This document shows positions 12,939 to 24,360 of a DNA stretch of 64,000 nucleotides, piece by piece. Location: NCBI RefSeq assembly GCF_002994745.2, contig NC_037092.1, positions 20,733,001 to 20,797,000 of the forward strand. The letters run 5' to 3'. Both the position numbers and the translations under genes were made by a program. Under the pieces are notes generated by a model. It was given only the letters and a program-made list of their open reading frames with translations. It did not search any database and had not been told where the DNA came from. The stretch's first letter is position 1. Each line of letters begins with the position of its first letter. Source of the stretch: Rosa chinensis (taxonomy: Eukaryota; Streptophyta; Magnoliopsida; Rosales; Rosaceae).

Positions 12939-12944
12939 CACGTG
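12939..12944. promoter_or_regulatory. G-box / ABRE (CACGTG) upstream of the LEA gene
   Basis: The palindrome CACGTG, in the context ACACGTGGTC, sits about 110 bp upstream of the LEA ATG. The ACGTGG core is the classical ABA-response element bound by bZIP factors in seed genes. That role is inferred from the gene's family. Confidence 0.6.
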
Positions 12945-13478
12945 GTCTTGTATTGGGTCTCCATTTGTTGCACAAATGAAGAGGTTTGGTTCTCTTTTCT
13001 GTCGACAAACCACCGGATGCCGTACACAAGGAAGAAGTCTCATAACCATTAAACTCCAAAAACCGAAGTTTCCAAAAACCCTAAAGCTGTAAAGTACAAT
13101 GACAAAATATTTCGGTTAAGTGATGGTTGAGATTGAAGAACTGAAGAAGTGAATGTCTACACAACTGTTCATATAAAGGGTAACTCAGTCTTCTAAATGC
13201 CTCACTCCATCTATGCTAAAAGAAAGAAAAAGAAAGTACTCCATAGATGGATGAGAAGGGAAAGATACTAGCATCTCCATCAAAACCTCTATTCTTTCCC
13301 CCAACCCCTCGTAGACCGAAGAAGAGAGATGAAGAAAAAAAACACACACACACACGGCCCCAAGTGATGGGACATTACAAACCTACAAGACATCTCTCTT
13401 CCTCAAAACTCATAATGTTTGCTCGAGTCAAATGAAGAAGCAACTCAAGAAGCACTATGACTCGCACATCAGCAATCC
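12945..13478. other. intergenic, LEA promoter and CCT3 3' flank
   Basis: This stretch holds the upstream region of the LEA gene and the 3' UTR of CCT gamma; both genes are on the minus strand. There is a short (CA)n tract near 13343-13355. No additional gene is seen. Confidence 0.55.
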
Positions 13479-16400
13479 TCACTCGGGAATTATTTGCTCA
13501 TTATCTGCATCTCCTTCTGTCTCAACTTGAGGCTTTGAAGGAGCTTTGCTTCCAGCAGGCTGCTTCTTCTTAATCCCACTCACAATGTCATCAATTCTGA
13601 GAAGTAGGCAAGCACTTTCTATGGCTGTCTTAAAGGTCTGTGCCTTCACATTGTAGGCATCCCAGATCTGGAATCAAAATATAAGCAATTAGCAAATATT
13701 TACAAATACAAAATTTGAACTGGGGATGCTCAATTATGGACATTTAGTAAAACTAGGGGATGGCTGGTCAAACATGGCAACAGCATTCCAGTCACACGAA
13801 TGCTGTTTAGAATAACAAATCCAACAAAATTAACTAGGTAAAAGGAGAGCAAGGAGAGAAAAACTGTAGTTTGAAACTACATTACAAGAAAATGAAGAAA
13901 ACTTGAGAAAACATACCTTTTTCTCTTTTACGTCAGTCATGGCACCAGTGTTACCATCTATGCCAATCCATGCATTTTCACCATTTGCGTGCTATGGAAT
14001 AGAATGAGGTCAAAATACAAATGAGGATTTAGTACGTACAAAGAAAGAATATAATGATACTAAAACAGAGAAGAACCATAAAGTTGAGGATCAAACCTTT
14101 CCTTGCAGCGCTGTCATCGTTCTAATGACATTAACCCCACAGTTCTGAGCCAATGTTCGTGGTATAGCCTCAAAAGCTACAGCAGCAGCTTCATATGGCC
14201 ACTGTTCCACCATAAAAACACAAATTTAACCCCAAAACTACTTCTAAAAGCAAATAAAGTGAAGCAACAGCAAGTTTTTAATCTTACCTCCCTAGTGTTC
14301 AGATTACCAATTTCCGGAATTTTGAATCACTTATACAAATATACAAGACTTTGGGGTGAGGAAAGAGCTTTACCTTTTCTATACCTTCAATAGATGAGCT
14401 CTTTTGCTTCAGTGTAGCAGAAACAGTTAACTCTGCAGCACCACCACCAGGAACAAGTTTTGGATTCTTCAGGATATTTCTTGCTACTGCCATGGCATCC
14501 TATGAACAGAACATGATTAAATAAGATATTTCAGCATTTTATAGTTTTATTCAACAAAATTGGGGAAAAAAGGGAAACAAATAAAACAGACATACCTGTA
14601 AATTTCTTTCCACTTCGTTTAACATATCCTTACTCGGACCTCTTAAGAGTACTGTACATGCCTTGGGATCTTTGCAATCAACGATGAATGTAAAGAACTC
14701 ATCTCCAATTTTTTTAACCTCAAATAATCCAGCCCCAGTTCCAATATCAGATTCTTGCAGTTCATCGGGTCTGTTGACAATAACTGCCCCACAAGCCTTG
14801 GCAATTCTGTTATTATCTGTTTTTCTCAACCTCCTAATTGCAGTAACACCGGCCTTGCTCAGATAATGGCATGCCAGGTCACTGAGCCCCTTTTCTGTAA
14901 TCACAACATCTGGTTTGAACTTCAATATCTGCACACAGAGGCCCTCAATGTATTCTTCTTCTAACTTCAGGAGGAGTCCCCAATCTTCCTCTTTAAGCAA
15001 CTCAGCATTTGTTTGGTTCTCGCCTTTCTTATACTCAAGAGGACAATCAAGAAGCATGATCCGCGGATTGACAATCTTTCTTCTCATTTTTCCAGGAGCA
15101 ATGACATCTTTGTTAATCATTACTCCTTTCAGAACCACTGAATCTTCCAACTGGCCACCAGGAACCTTCTCAACCTTGATGTACTTTTTAATATCCACTT
15201 CTCGTAAACCCTGGCCGAGGTCCACTCCAACTATTCTAGTGGCATCAAGGGCTAAATCCTGAGTACACAAAAAAAGAAGCAAATCAATCATATCAGCTTA
15301 ACATAACTTTCATCTTCCTACAGGAAAAGACCTTTATACTTGGAAATCGATAAACATTTATCTGGAAATAGTACTTACAGCAATTAAATCTCCGAACTGA
15401 CCAGTGAACTTTGTACCGATACAACTTTTAATCAGCCCCAACATTGTTGCACCTGCCATGTAATGTGTACATAAGTTGCATGCCAGAAGTAATTATTTGA
15501 AGATTTGCAGATTATATTGTTCAAGACAAACAAGTCAAAGGAAAAAAATAAACCACATTATCACTGTAAAACTGTCACTGGAAGTATAATTCAGAAGTTT
15601 AGTCTGTTTATTCTTTTTGACATGTTGTCCTTTACTTGGTCACACTTTAAACTCATGATTCAAATATATCTGAAAATAATATCACAAAAACGCAATAAAT
15701 GTTTAAGTTACAATTGCGGAATTGCCATTGGACACAGATATAGGTGTCCAGCTTCCATTTTGCCCTACAGGTGTCATCAGTGGATATAGAGTTATGCCTA
15801 GTTTCTACTTCTATTAAGCAAAAGCTGAAGCTGTAGTATCAATCCCAAATTGAATGTGAGGAGCATAAGGTGTAGCAACCTCAATGAATTATATTACCAA
15901 CTCATTAATCATGAGTTAGACTAACTGAGAGCTCAAAAACCAGATTCTGGACATTAGATACAAATACTGTACACAGACCTTGATAATGACTAGACAAAAA
16001 CTAAAGAAACTTACGATCTGTCACGTCAATGGTCATTGCTATTTTGTCAAGCACAGCAATAGCATCTTCCAGGGCTTTATTGTAGGCTACAATAAAACAA
16101 AACAAAAATTATAAGAACATACACATATCTAAAGCTGTAATTGAAAGAAAAATAGTAAGATCTTTCAAATTACCTCGGCAAATGACAGTAGGATGAAAAT
16201 GCTGGTCAATAAATGCTTCGGCAACATGTAACATCTCACCAGCTTCAACAAATATCAGACCAAATGTAAGAGACAGTATATAACTTTATATGTGTTGCAC
16301 TACATTTATAGTAACATAATTAAACATCTAGTAAAGCCTCAATCATGCTTTCAATATGTATCCTTTTCAAAGCGCCCCCTTGAATCAAATCTCCCACGTA

Positions 16401-18006
16401 TTTATGTAGCAAAATATAACTTTGCTGGAAAAAGTTTAACAGGTACTTATCAATACCAAAAAGAAATCTCTTGTTCATCATATCTTAACCAAAAAGATTA
16501 ATATATATATATATATGTTAGTACTACACATGCAGCACATTGCTTTGAGGTTTTAATGCTCAAACCATACCAAGAATAATGACAGATGTTGTTCCATCAC
16601 CAACTTCTTCATCTTGTGTGCGGCTTAATTCAATCATCGACTGTCATCACAAATTTTGGAAGACAATCGATAAGTATAACATAGAGATATTAAGTTAAAT
16701 GGGGAGAGAGCATAAAACACCGAGAAGCAGAAACTAGCATTTCATGCAAGAGACACCAATAGAGAAAATAAAGGATAAAGTAACTGTTAAACAAAAGCAA
16801 TTCAACTTGGAGAAAGAGGAATTCAAGAAGACTATCGTGCCTTTGCTGCTGGGTGCGCAAGATCCAATTCTCGCAGAATGGCATTCCCATCATTGGTTAC
16901 TACAATACCTGTTAGCAATGAGGAGAACAACTTTGTTAGAGTTATGCAAATGCATTAACACCGAAAACAAAATCCTTCAGGATAGAAAATGCGCATAATA
17001 GAGATGCACGAGGCTAGACGCAGATAAATACAGTAAAAATTTTCCACTTAAGGCAAAAGGATTACCTCCACTAGCATCCAGTAGCATCTTTAACATGGAC
17101 CTCGGTCCCAAGGTTGTACGGATGATGTCAGCAACAGCCTGTCATCAACAGAATATTTATAAGTTTCATGGTCCTGAGAGCTTAATCACTAAAAGTATCA
17201 GAACTGAGACACACTCTTTTTTTTTTTTTTCTCAAAAAAGAAACATTTCCGATAAGCACTTGAAATCATAATTTCCCCTTATCCCTTACATAACTATGTT
17301 GTCTAACTTTCTAGAAGCATAATCTGCTCACGGAACTCAAAAGGTATGTGTATCTGGCAATTAAAGTTTCATAGTCACCAGGATAATACTGATGTGAACT
17401 CATCCAGAAATTAGAATACAATCAAGACAAACACAAAACAAAATTTCCCTATAAATTTCATTTCATTTCCAATTTAACTACCATTGTTCATATTTAGTAA
17501 TTCTCTCCCACAACAGGACAAAACCAAAACCACATAGAACAGCACCTACACAAAGCTATAATCTCTCTCAAAAATCTCTCCATGAACATAAAGAAAAAAA
17601 CACAAACCCTAACAAATTTAACAGATTATTAAAGAAATTTCTCAAAAACCGATGTGGGTTAACATTGTAATACGAAACAAAACGCGCGGATCCAATAGAC
17701 CTATATCCTTCTCCTTACCTTTGAAGCCTGGATATTAGCATGGTGCACTTTACTCCCAGACTCCCGCTTCAAAGAGTCCTCTGCCCAAAAATCAATCAAA
17801 ACAAACCAAGATCAGCGAAACCGAGCAAATGGGTTCTCACCGCAACTCAAATCTCATCCACTAAAGCAGCAAACAACCCAGAACACAAGCTTTCTGGCAT
17901 ACCCAGATGAACGAAGAACCAAAAGAAGTGAACTTTACAGTAATCAAGCGTTAGAGAGAGAGAAAGAGAGACGAAGCTTACTGAGAACGAGCACTTGGGA
18001 TTGCAT
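13479..18006 (-). CDS. CCT3: T-complex protein 1 subunit gamma (CCT3 chaperonin)
   Basis: Thirteen exons (18006-17982, 17780-17719, 17138-17066, 16908-16841, 16640-16571, 16242-16174, 16086-16015, 15452-15379, 15258-14596, 14499-14374, 14201-14097, 13991-13917, 13667-13479) join to 1671 nt, 556 aa, the usual CCT gamma length. Group II chaperonin motifs are visible: HHANIQASKAVADIIRTTLG, the nucleotide-binding DEEVGDGTTSVIIL, the apical-domain stretch HYLSKAGVTAIRRLRKTDNN, and LVPGGGAAELTVSATLKQ near the equatorial return. TDNNRIAKACGAVIVNRPDE is diagnostic of the gamma subunit. The product is one of eight subunits of the cytosolic TRiC/CCT ring that folds tubulin and actin. All introns are GT-AG except the one after exon 4, which begins GC. 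The first exon is only 25 nt, as in other plant CCT genes. Confidence 0.95.
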
Positions 18007-19353
18007 GGTGGGTGTGAGATCTGTGTAGACCTAATCAAATGAGTGTGAGGGGAAGATAGGTTTCAGACTCTGCAGAGGCTTTGGGAGGGAAACGCCGAAA
18101 GGGAAAAAGAAAATTGTAGAAACCCTCGCTCTTTCTCGAGCGATTTAGATTTTAAGCCTTGTAAATGGGTCGGGCAGAGACCTCAACATAGGCCTAGGAT
18201 TGGTGGTACTTTGGGCCTGTGCGTATTCTATGGGCTTCAACAAACTTGGCTATTGTTCTAAACAGTCCAAATTAGTGACATTAAAATTAATTGGAAACAA
18301 AATTGTGAAAAGAAAATGTGAAATTAATTTTTCAAGTGGATGTTGACGTAACACTTCTCTAATTTATTAATTAGTGTAGTGGGTAGAAGAAGTAACCGTG
18401 ATGTCCCTCGAGTTTTTGCACATGTGTACCAGAGGGAGACCATACGAGAGATGATCATGGAAAGTGATCCCATAAAGTTTGTGACAACTAGATAGGGAAA
18501 GTTTGAGGTCACGGTGGTTGACTGAGTGGATCGGTTATGAAACAAAGTCGAAAGCAGATAATATTTTGATTATGACCATAAAATATTCCAATCGTTACAT
18601 CCAACGATCAGTTACTATAGCTTCTTATGTCTCGATGGGGTTCCCCTTTGAGGAATGTAATTTATAAATATAGGGTTATAAAGGTATTCAGTTGACTTTG
18701 TGGATCGAAGCTGAAACAAGAACAGAATTGGCTGAAATTTTACAACATATGCATAAATTGTTTCAATCCACTTATACAAGGTCGACTTACTAAAAAAAAA
18801 AATTCCTCCGCCTTATCGCTTTTGAAAGATTCACATCACTTTATAAGCAAAGTACAAGTTATACAACATTAATAGGCACATAAATATTTTGCGTGATCTG
18901 CAAAATCGTAATTAATAGATTGTGTTTTCAACCCTACACATGTATCTGTTGCCTAGTTATATACGCCCTGTGTGAAAAAATTGACATGTTTGCGATGTTA
19001 TGGCATCAGCCAATGCCAATTAACATAAATCTAATTCACGCAATCCTGCATCTCTATTTGGTGAAAAGATAAGCTTGCATATGCCTCTCGCAATCCTATT
19101 ATTAATTGATATGTTACCCCCACCCTAAGAAAAAAATAAAAAAATAAAGCCTCCTCTTGTGTGAGGATGAAAGCTTAGCGGAGTCCTAGTATCAGAAAAC
19201 TTGTATGTTATATAAGGAAGTAGATGTTTAGTACTAGTAATATTATCTAGTTCCTATGTACTTTTCACACCAGATTCCATGTTTAATTTGCATTTTAATT
19301 ATTCATTCATCTGAGTGATTAGTTTTGTTTAGATTTAAAGTCTGTTAATCTTG
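18007..19353. other. intergenic, CCT3 promoter side, AT-rich
   Basis: No supported gene. The first 150 bp upstream of CCT3 contain GA/CT-rich leader-type sequence. Further right the DNA is AT-rich and probably of old transposon origin, but I cannot name the element. Confidence 0.5.
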
Positions 19354-20035
19354 TTTTTTTTTTTTTTTTAAGAATAGATAATTTCATTATTTATCCATGA
19401 CCAGAAGCCACGTACACCAGATGTTGGCTCATACTAAAATCATAAATGGCACAAGCTGCCAAGTAAAAGACAGGTGACTCTCACTATTAACACATACGCT
19501 CACTTATTGAGCCTAACAACAAAGAAACAAAATCCTCACTATTGACTTCCATTTGAATAGTAACCTAGTCGCCTAGAGACCTTAATTTGTGTACAACTAG
19601 AGAAACTAAGATGAAAGTAGTAGAAGACCATACTTTTAGTATTAGGCAAGAAGACCAGGAAAGTTTAAAACTTTCCTTTGCCCTTGTCTCTAGGGCTAGA
19701 AACAGTACCAATAGCTGCAGGATTTTCATGAAGAGGTTTGACGCCGTCATACTCTTCAAAGCAAACTAGGGCTTGATCAAAATACCAACTCCCACCTCGG
19801 AGTACCTTGTTGCGATCATGCACTGATTCAAAGGAGAACAAGAATAAATCTCTAGCCCATTCCTTTCTGCCTTAGGATCAACCAGCTTGCAGGTCAGAGG
19901 TTTTCCAATCAAAAAAGGTTGGGAGGACTTGTGAACGAGGCCACCACCAATCTTTCCGGCTATCTCCTTCAGCGAGGGCAAGGGAAGCAGTGAAGCTTAC
20001 TGTGACATGCATCAATGGAAGCCATTGGATGAAGA
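19354..20035 (-). pseudogene. relic of a DUF4283-type retroelement protein with poly(A) tail
   Basis: Read on the minus strand from about 20035, broken frames contain FLIGKPLTCKLVDPKAERNG, then LFSFESVHDRNKVLRGGSWY, then FDQALVCFEEYDG. That order (a short basic block, LFxFxxxxDxxKVLxxGxWxF, then a hydrophobic strand) is the pattern of plant DUF4283 domains found in LINE-like elements and zinc-knuckle proteins. At least one frameshift and stops separate the pieces. The minus-strand copy ends in a poly(A) tail, seen as poly-T at 19354-19369, as expected for a retroposed, truncated copy. The domain call is made by pattern only; a degenerate host gene remains possible. Confidence 0.45.
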
Positions 20036-20359
20036 GAAGTCGAGAAGAGAGCGATAGCAGGAAACTAGGGAATAAGAGCTAGGCACCATTGAAGACTAGG
20101 TTGAGAGAAAAACTCTCTTATAGGGTTTTATTGTCTGGTTACATAAATGTCTTGTTCATTTAGTAAACTTTAATTTTTCTAAATCAAATAAATGCAATGG
20201 ACTATTTTTTTTAATTGCATTTTTAGCTTAAATAGTTCTCTAAAGGGATCATATTTTTGGACTATATAAAAGTTTATCATGCATGTTGCGTAGTAAATGT
20301 TTAAGTCAATAATAAGTAGATTTCAAATGTTTCCATAGAGTTAGCTAACTGGTTTAAAT

Positions 20360-20554
20360 GTGATATATGGAAATGTGCAATGGAAGCATCAAGATCAAAG
20401 TTGGGTTCCACAAGGCCAACCGTCTAGATTCAAGCCAAAAACATGCGGAAAATATTAGACAAACCAATTTAATGTGAAATATTGTAGAAGTGTTGGCAGC
20501 AAAGACAAAAGAAAGTGAAGCAAATCTCTAAAGCTTGGTTGCTAGCACATGTTT
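20360..20554 (+). pseudogene. BAHD acyltransferase relic (central segment)
   Basis: The stretch encodes IWKCAMEASRSKLGSTRPTV and then NMRKI and a LysSerLeu-type block, matching in order the IWKCATEASRSNSGSVRPSV and NMRKRSGQPL region of the intact BAHD gene at 26020-27345. Stops and small deletions follow at once. It is about 5.5 kb upstream of that gene and in the same orientation, so it is a remnant of the same tandem array, not a random match. N-terminal and C-terminal parts are absent. Confidence 0.7.
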
Positions 20555-21434
20555 TCCTCCCTTTTAGATAGAGAAAGACTTCATTCTCACTAACTCAGTT
20601 TTCCTACTCCTTTTCCCTCTCTTACTAGATCTTGATCATTTTTTTATCTGGCTCATCAGCTTGAGAGTTGGGGGAGTCACCATTCTTCAATTTTCTCTCA
20701 CCTAGATGCTTTATGTATCTATTCTTGGCTTTTCCTTTTCAATTTTCTCCCCGCTTGCAGTCATGGGTGTTTTTGCTCGGTGTTCGTCTTTCCCCTTCCT
20801 TAAGTGGTTCCCCTTTTTCCCAATTTCCTTTGTCATTTGTTCTACCATGGTCAGTTTCTTGGCTCCTCAGAGCTTTGTTCAAAGTAGAATCTACCAACTA
20901 GTGCACTGGTTGATGCTACAAGAGACTGCGTACTCTTTCAATGCTTTTCTCTTTGGTCATCTGTCGGATCACACCTATTTATTTCAACCGGCCTCCATGG
21001 TGGCAGTTTTTATTCTAGTTACCTTGGTTCTCTTCTTGACTGAATATGCTCAATGTGATGAAGGTGATGTCTATACTGACATTTGGAAATTTAGTGGCTA
21101 GGTACATTGAAATCGTCATGGGTCTCTTAATTCCTCGATCTTTCGATTTGGATGGATTTTGTTGTTGGCTACTTTATTGTGGTGCGGTAGCTTTGTTCTT
21201 CTTGTCGATGGTTGTAGGTTGTGGTGTGATTGCTCAAGTATTTGGCCAGTCGTTGTTTTTGTGTTTTTTGTTTGGGCCCTCTCGGGCCTTTGTTGTTGTT
21301 GTAATTTTACTTAGGAGGCCTTGTGAAACTAGACACTAGACCTGCGCGATGCTGTGAGCTTGCCTTTTTTTACTTAAATTTATACATAATATAGTTACAA
21401 TCATAAGTTTAAAAAACGTTAACTAAAGATGTTA
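20555..21434. other. intergenic, pyrimidine-rich; no convincing gene
   Basis: Open frames up to 131 codons exist (20706-21101) but encode low-complexity Phe/Leu/Ser-rich sequence without a recognisable domain. The end near 21240-21390 (T/G-rich, then TTGTAATTTTACTTAGGAGG) looks like decayed retroelement sequence. I name no function. Confidence 0.4.
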
Positions 21435-21436
21435 TG

Positions 21437-21472
<36 letters not shown>
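21435..21472. repeat. (AT)n microsatellite
   Basis: An uninterrupted AT dinucleotide run of nearly 20 units. It is likely to be length-polymorphic. Confidence 0.9.
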
Positions 21473-21474
<2 letters not shown>

Positions 21475-21616
21475 ATTACAAAAGACGATGTTCTAATCGA
21501 ACGTACATATTGGCACATTTCAAAATGTAGATTCTAAGCAGGCTATATAGACAAAAAACAATGTCTCACTCTCAGAGGCAGCATGCTTCCTCTTCATTTG
21601 CTACCTAATATCATTC

Positions 21617-22048
21617 ATGTTATTCTGAAGCTCAGATAAGCTTCATCCACCTACTCAGCTTCAAAGCTCTCATCCTTGGGATATTCTTCTTCACTTGCTT
21701 CCATGATAGCATTCATGTCACCTTAAAGCTCAGATAAGCTTCATCCACCGACTCATCTTCAAAACTCTCATCCTCAGGATCTTCTTCTTCACTTGCTTCC
21801 ATGATTTCAAAGTAGTTTGATCAATCCTTGAAACTCTCAATTTTGGTTTTGCAGTTGAGCAGGTGGCGGCTTTTTTGACCGATGTTCTAACCGGCCATTA
21901 AGGTTCCCTAGTTCGTGTGTCTTCTTAGCTTGGCCTTAGCTGTGTTGAAGAGGGATATAGGTTAAGATTTGGTGGATATGTGCAAACCCAATTTGGGTTT
22001 TGCGGCTGAGCATGTGGCGGCTTTTTTGACTGATGTTCTAGTCGTGGG
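21617..22048. repeat. two sets of diverged direct repeats in broken coding-like sequence
   Basis: First set: on the minus strand, units near 21715-21805 and 21617-21710 both read as Glu/Asp-rich peptide (MEASEEEDPEDESFEDES and a diverged twin), each followed by VDEAYLS. Second set: on the plus strand, 21842-21892 and 21998-22048 each contain a block reading GFAxExVAAFLTDVL. Both look like duplicated fragments of one or more decayed genes. I do not recognise the parent protein. Confidence 0.45.
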
Positions 22049-22321
22049 CAAAGGAGTATCAGGACCATCTCGTCTTGGAACTCGTAATTGGAAGTGTAGG
22101 CAGTTTAGTTAATTAAAAGGGCGTCACAGATCTGTATGGACACGTGGCTTGGCCAACGACCCGAATCCAATCTAGATTAGATGTTCTAGATGGATGCGCT
22201 AGCTACCAATGATGACTGAGGCGTTTTGTAGGTGGTGGGAATGATAGATAAATTAAAAGCTAACTATTTTCCTTATTCCAACCTATGATTTTCAATTGTA
22301 CTAGGTGGTGTTGTACTAATT

Positions 22322-22570
22322 TTTTTTCCCTTCAATCGAGGTATTTTTGGCCCACTAAGTTTTTGTTACTCGGCAAAGTTTTTAATAAGGCAACGTGAGA
22401 AGTACCAATGTTTGGATGACACAAGGGTGAGTGTTGAAGAAAACTCAAATTATATGTGCCTGACCCAAACATGATTACTTCTTGTAGTTGTAATAGGGTA
22501 TAATATTCTACATATCCTAATCCGTATTTGATTAGGATAATTTATAACACATGAATCTGGATTAAACGAA
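22322..22570 (+). mobile_element. Copia relic: 3' internal end, polypurine tract and LTR start
   Basis: The stretch before 22431 matches, block by block, the 3' internal end of the Copia element at 48900-48998. ACACAAGGGTGAG at 22420-22431 is the polypurine tract, and an LTR begins at 22432 with TGTTGAAGAAAACTCAAAT. TGCCTGACCCAAAC also matches the LTR of the Copia at 58397. The downstream half of this LTR appears to be at 24264-24360, separated by later insertions. There is no coding capacity. Confidence 0.65.
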
Positions 22571-23231
22571 AGAATCAATTAAAAAAAATAGTCTAAATCA
22601 AATCCTTCCATTGAGTTTCTTCTTAATATTATCTTTATTTATTAAACGTCAATTGAAATTGAAACAAAAGCACAGGATCTAGAAGACCAGTACCTTATGG
22701 ATCATTCGATCTTACCACTGCCTTCGATTGATCGCTATTGGTGGGTGCAAGGATAAGAAAGAACCTGAATCAGTGAATCACTTCACAGCCCTAGCAAATC
22801 CATCGTCAAGCCATCAAAATCTATGGTCTAGTGACATAGAGACGTCATGTGCCAACGAGCTGAGAAGGAGAGTGGACTCCAGAAAGATTCAGAGTACCCT
22901 TCTCCTCTCTCCTCTCAATCTGATATATATGATTATTTATATAACCCCAATGAAATCAAATGAAGGATCCTGATCAAGTGGTAAAAAAATAAAGGGCCCT
23001 CATTGCGACACCTCAAATTTCTTTTAATAATATTTTTTTTCCTTTTCTTTCAACCCCCAAATTATATCTCATAAATATTAATTCGGGTATCTGAAAAATT
23101 ATACAGATTTATTCTAACTTCAACTTTAAACTTGAGACCTTAAATTAGGTTTCATTTTAATAACATATTATTTAGTTCCTTTAAACAAGTCCAAGCATCT
23201 AAATAGAGATAACATTTCTTCTATTTACAAG
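22571..23231. other. AT-rich sequence between split LTR halves
   Basis: No recognisable gene. It separates the left half of a Copia LTR from a 1-kb retroposon. It may be a further insertion or part of a longer LTR; no boundaries were found. Confidence 0.35.
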
Positions 23232-24263
23232 TTTAAGGGTATTACAATTGGGTCACGACCCCAATTAAAAAAAAAAAAGTCAAAACCCTAAGCCTAGGGT
23301 GACGTGCAAAGAGGCGGCCGTCAGATCCGATCGCAGCACCGGTCACGGCTTGGTGAGACTGTCCTGGTTATTGGTTTGTGGAGGAAAGCTCTGTGCAGTT
23401 GCGTTGGCGGTGGTCGTGTTGGTGGATTCGGGGCTGAGAGGCTTCGATTAGATTGCTCTAATATGGGCTTTTAGGTCGTAGTTCGGAATACAACGGCTTG
23501 ACTTCTGACCGACGCAGGTGAACGATCTGTTGGAGGTCGTTGGTCGATCGTTTTAGATTTCAGATTGATGATTTGGTGAATTTGGGTCTGAGAGTTGCTT
23601 TGCTTTGATTTGGGATTCTGGGTTGAAGTTTTCGGACTGCAGCAGTTCAAGTTTTCTGCAAAGTTTGACAGGCCGCTGGTGGTTCTGATTGCAGTTCTAA
23701 TGCAATGGTGGATAGGCTGGCTGCCGGACCTAACGGCGGCGGAGGTAGCTTAGCAGCAGTGGTTTAAGGTTTCTGCCCTATTGGCTCGAGTTTGGGCTTG
23801 GGCCTAGGCTCAAGCTTGAGTTGATGGGCTCAAGTGGGGTTGGGCTCAACCTTGGACTGATGAGGCAGGAAAGCCTTCCTATTAGGCACAACTTGATTTG
23901 GGCTTGGGCTCAAGTTGTGTTTTAGGGTATTGAACCTGTGTGGGGTTGGATCAGCTTCTATAAATTTTCTATGGCGTTTCTAGTTTTTTGCTTGTATCAC
24001 AATTGCGTGATTGGCAAGTGAGGGTTAGTTGAATAATTTCTTTCCCTAGGAGGCGAGGTTTTTTCATTCTATATAGCTAGGCTGGCTTAAATGTGAGCGT
24101 TCCAGTGATCCTTAATGGTGTGCGTTAGCTTAGGTAGGTTGTTTCGGATTTTCTTACCGGATTTCTTATATAAGTTTTGATAGACTACAATCTTTTTCGC
24201 TGTTGTCTAATGATATCAACTTCATTTTCAAAAAAAAAATAAAAAATTTAAGGGTATTTACAA
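23232..24263 (+). mobile_element. 1-kb poly(A) retroposon with 16-17-bp target-site duplication
   Basis: The element body (23248-24246) ends in a poly(A) tail (24230-24246, one T). It is flanked by TTTAAGGGTATTACAA (23232-23247) and TTTAAGGGTATTTACAA (24247-24263), a near-perfect target-site duplication typical of LINE-mediated insertion. The interior is G/T-rich, has no long open frame, and carries repeats of GGGCTCAAG and TTGGGCTTGGGC type around 23780-23920. It is best read as a 5'-truncated or non-autonomous non-LTR element. A processed pseudogene is an alternative, but no parent gene is recognised. Confidence 0.7.
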
Positions 24264-24360
24264 CATTGTACTCTAAGATATTGTACATGTAATCTTCTAT
24301 ATAAAAATGATTTCTATTATCAATGAAAGTATCTCAATATTCTCTCGAATTCTCTTTTCC
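24264..24360 (+). repeat. 3' half of a Copia LTR
   Basis: TGTACATGTAATCTTC, the run CTATATAAAAATG, ATTATCAATGAAAG and CTCTCGAATTCTCTTTT match in order the distal half of the LTR at 49098-49199. It probably completes the LTR that starts at 22432. Its upstream end abuts the retroposon's target duplication, which suggests the retroposon landed in this LTR. Confidence 0.55.

Noticed and set aside
12856..13059. 67-codon minus-strand frame upstream of the LEA gene
   Set aside because: It covers the LEA promoter with TATA and G-box and has no recognisable domain.
20668..21339. Overlapping plus-strand frames of 77-131 codons
   Set aside because: Low-complexity hydrophobic translations from T-rich DNA, with no domain, no splice support and no matching neighbour.
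22728..22973. 81-codon plus-strand frame
   Set aside because: No domain or repeat similarity, and its position between two LTR halves makes a host gene unlikely.
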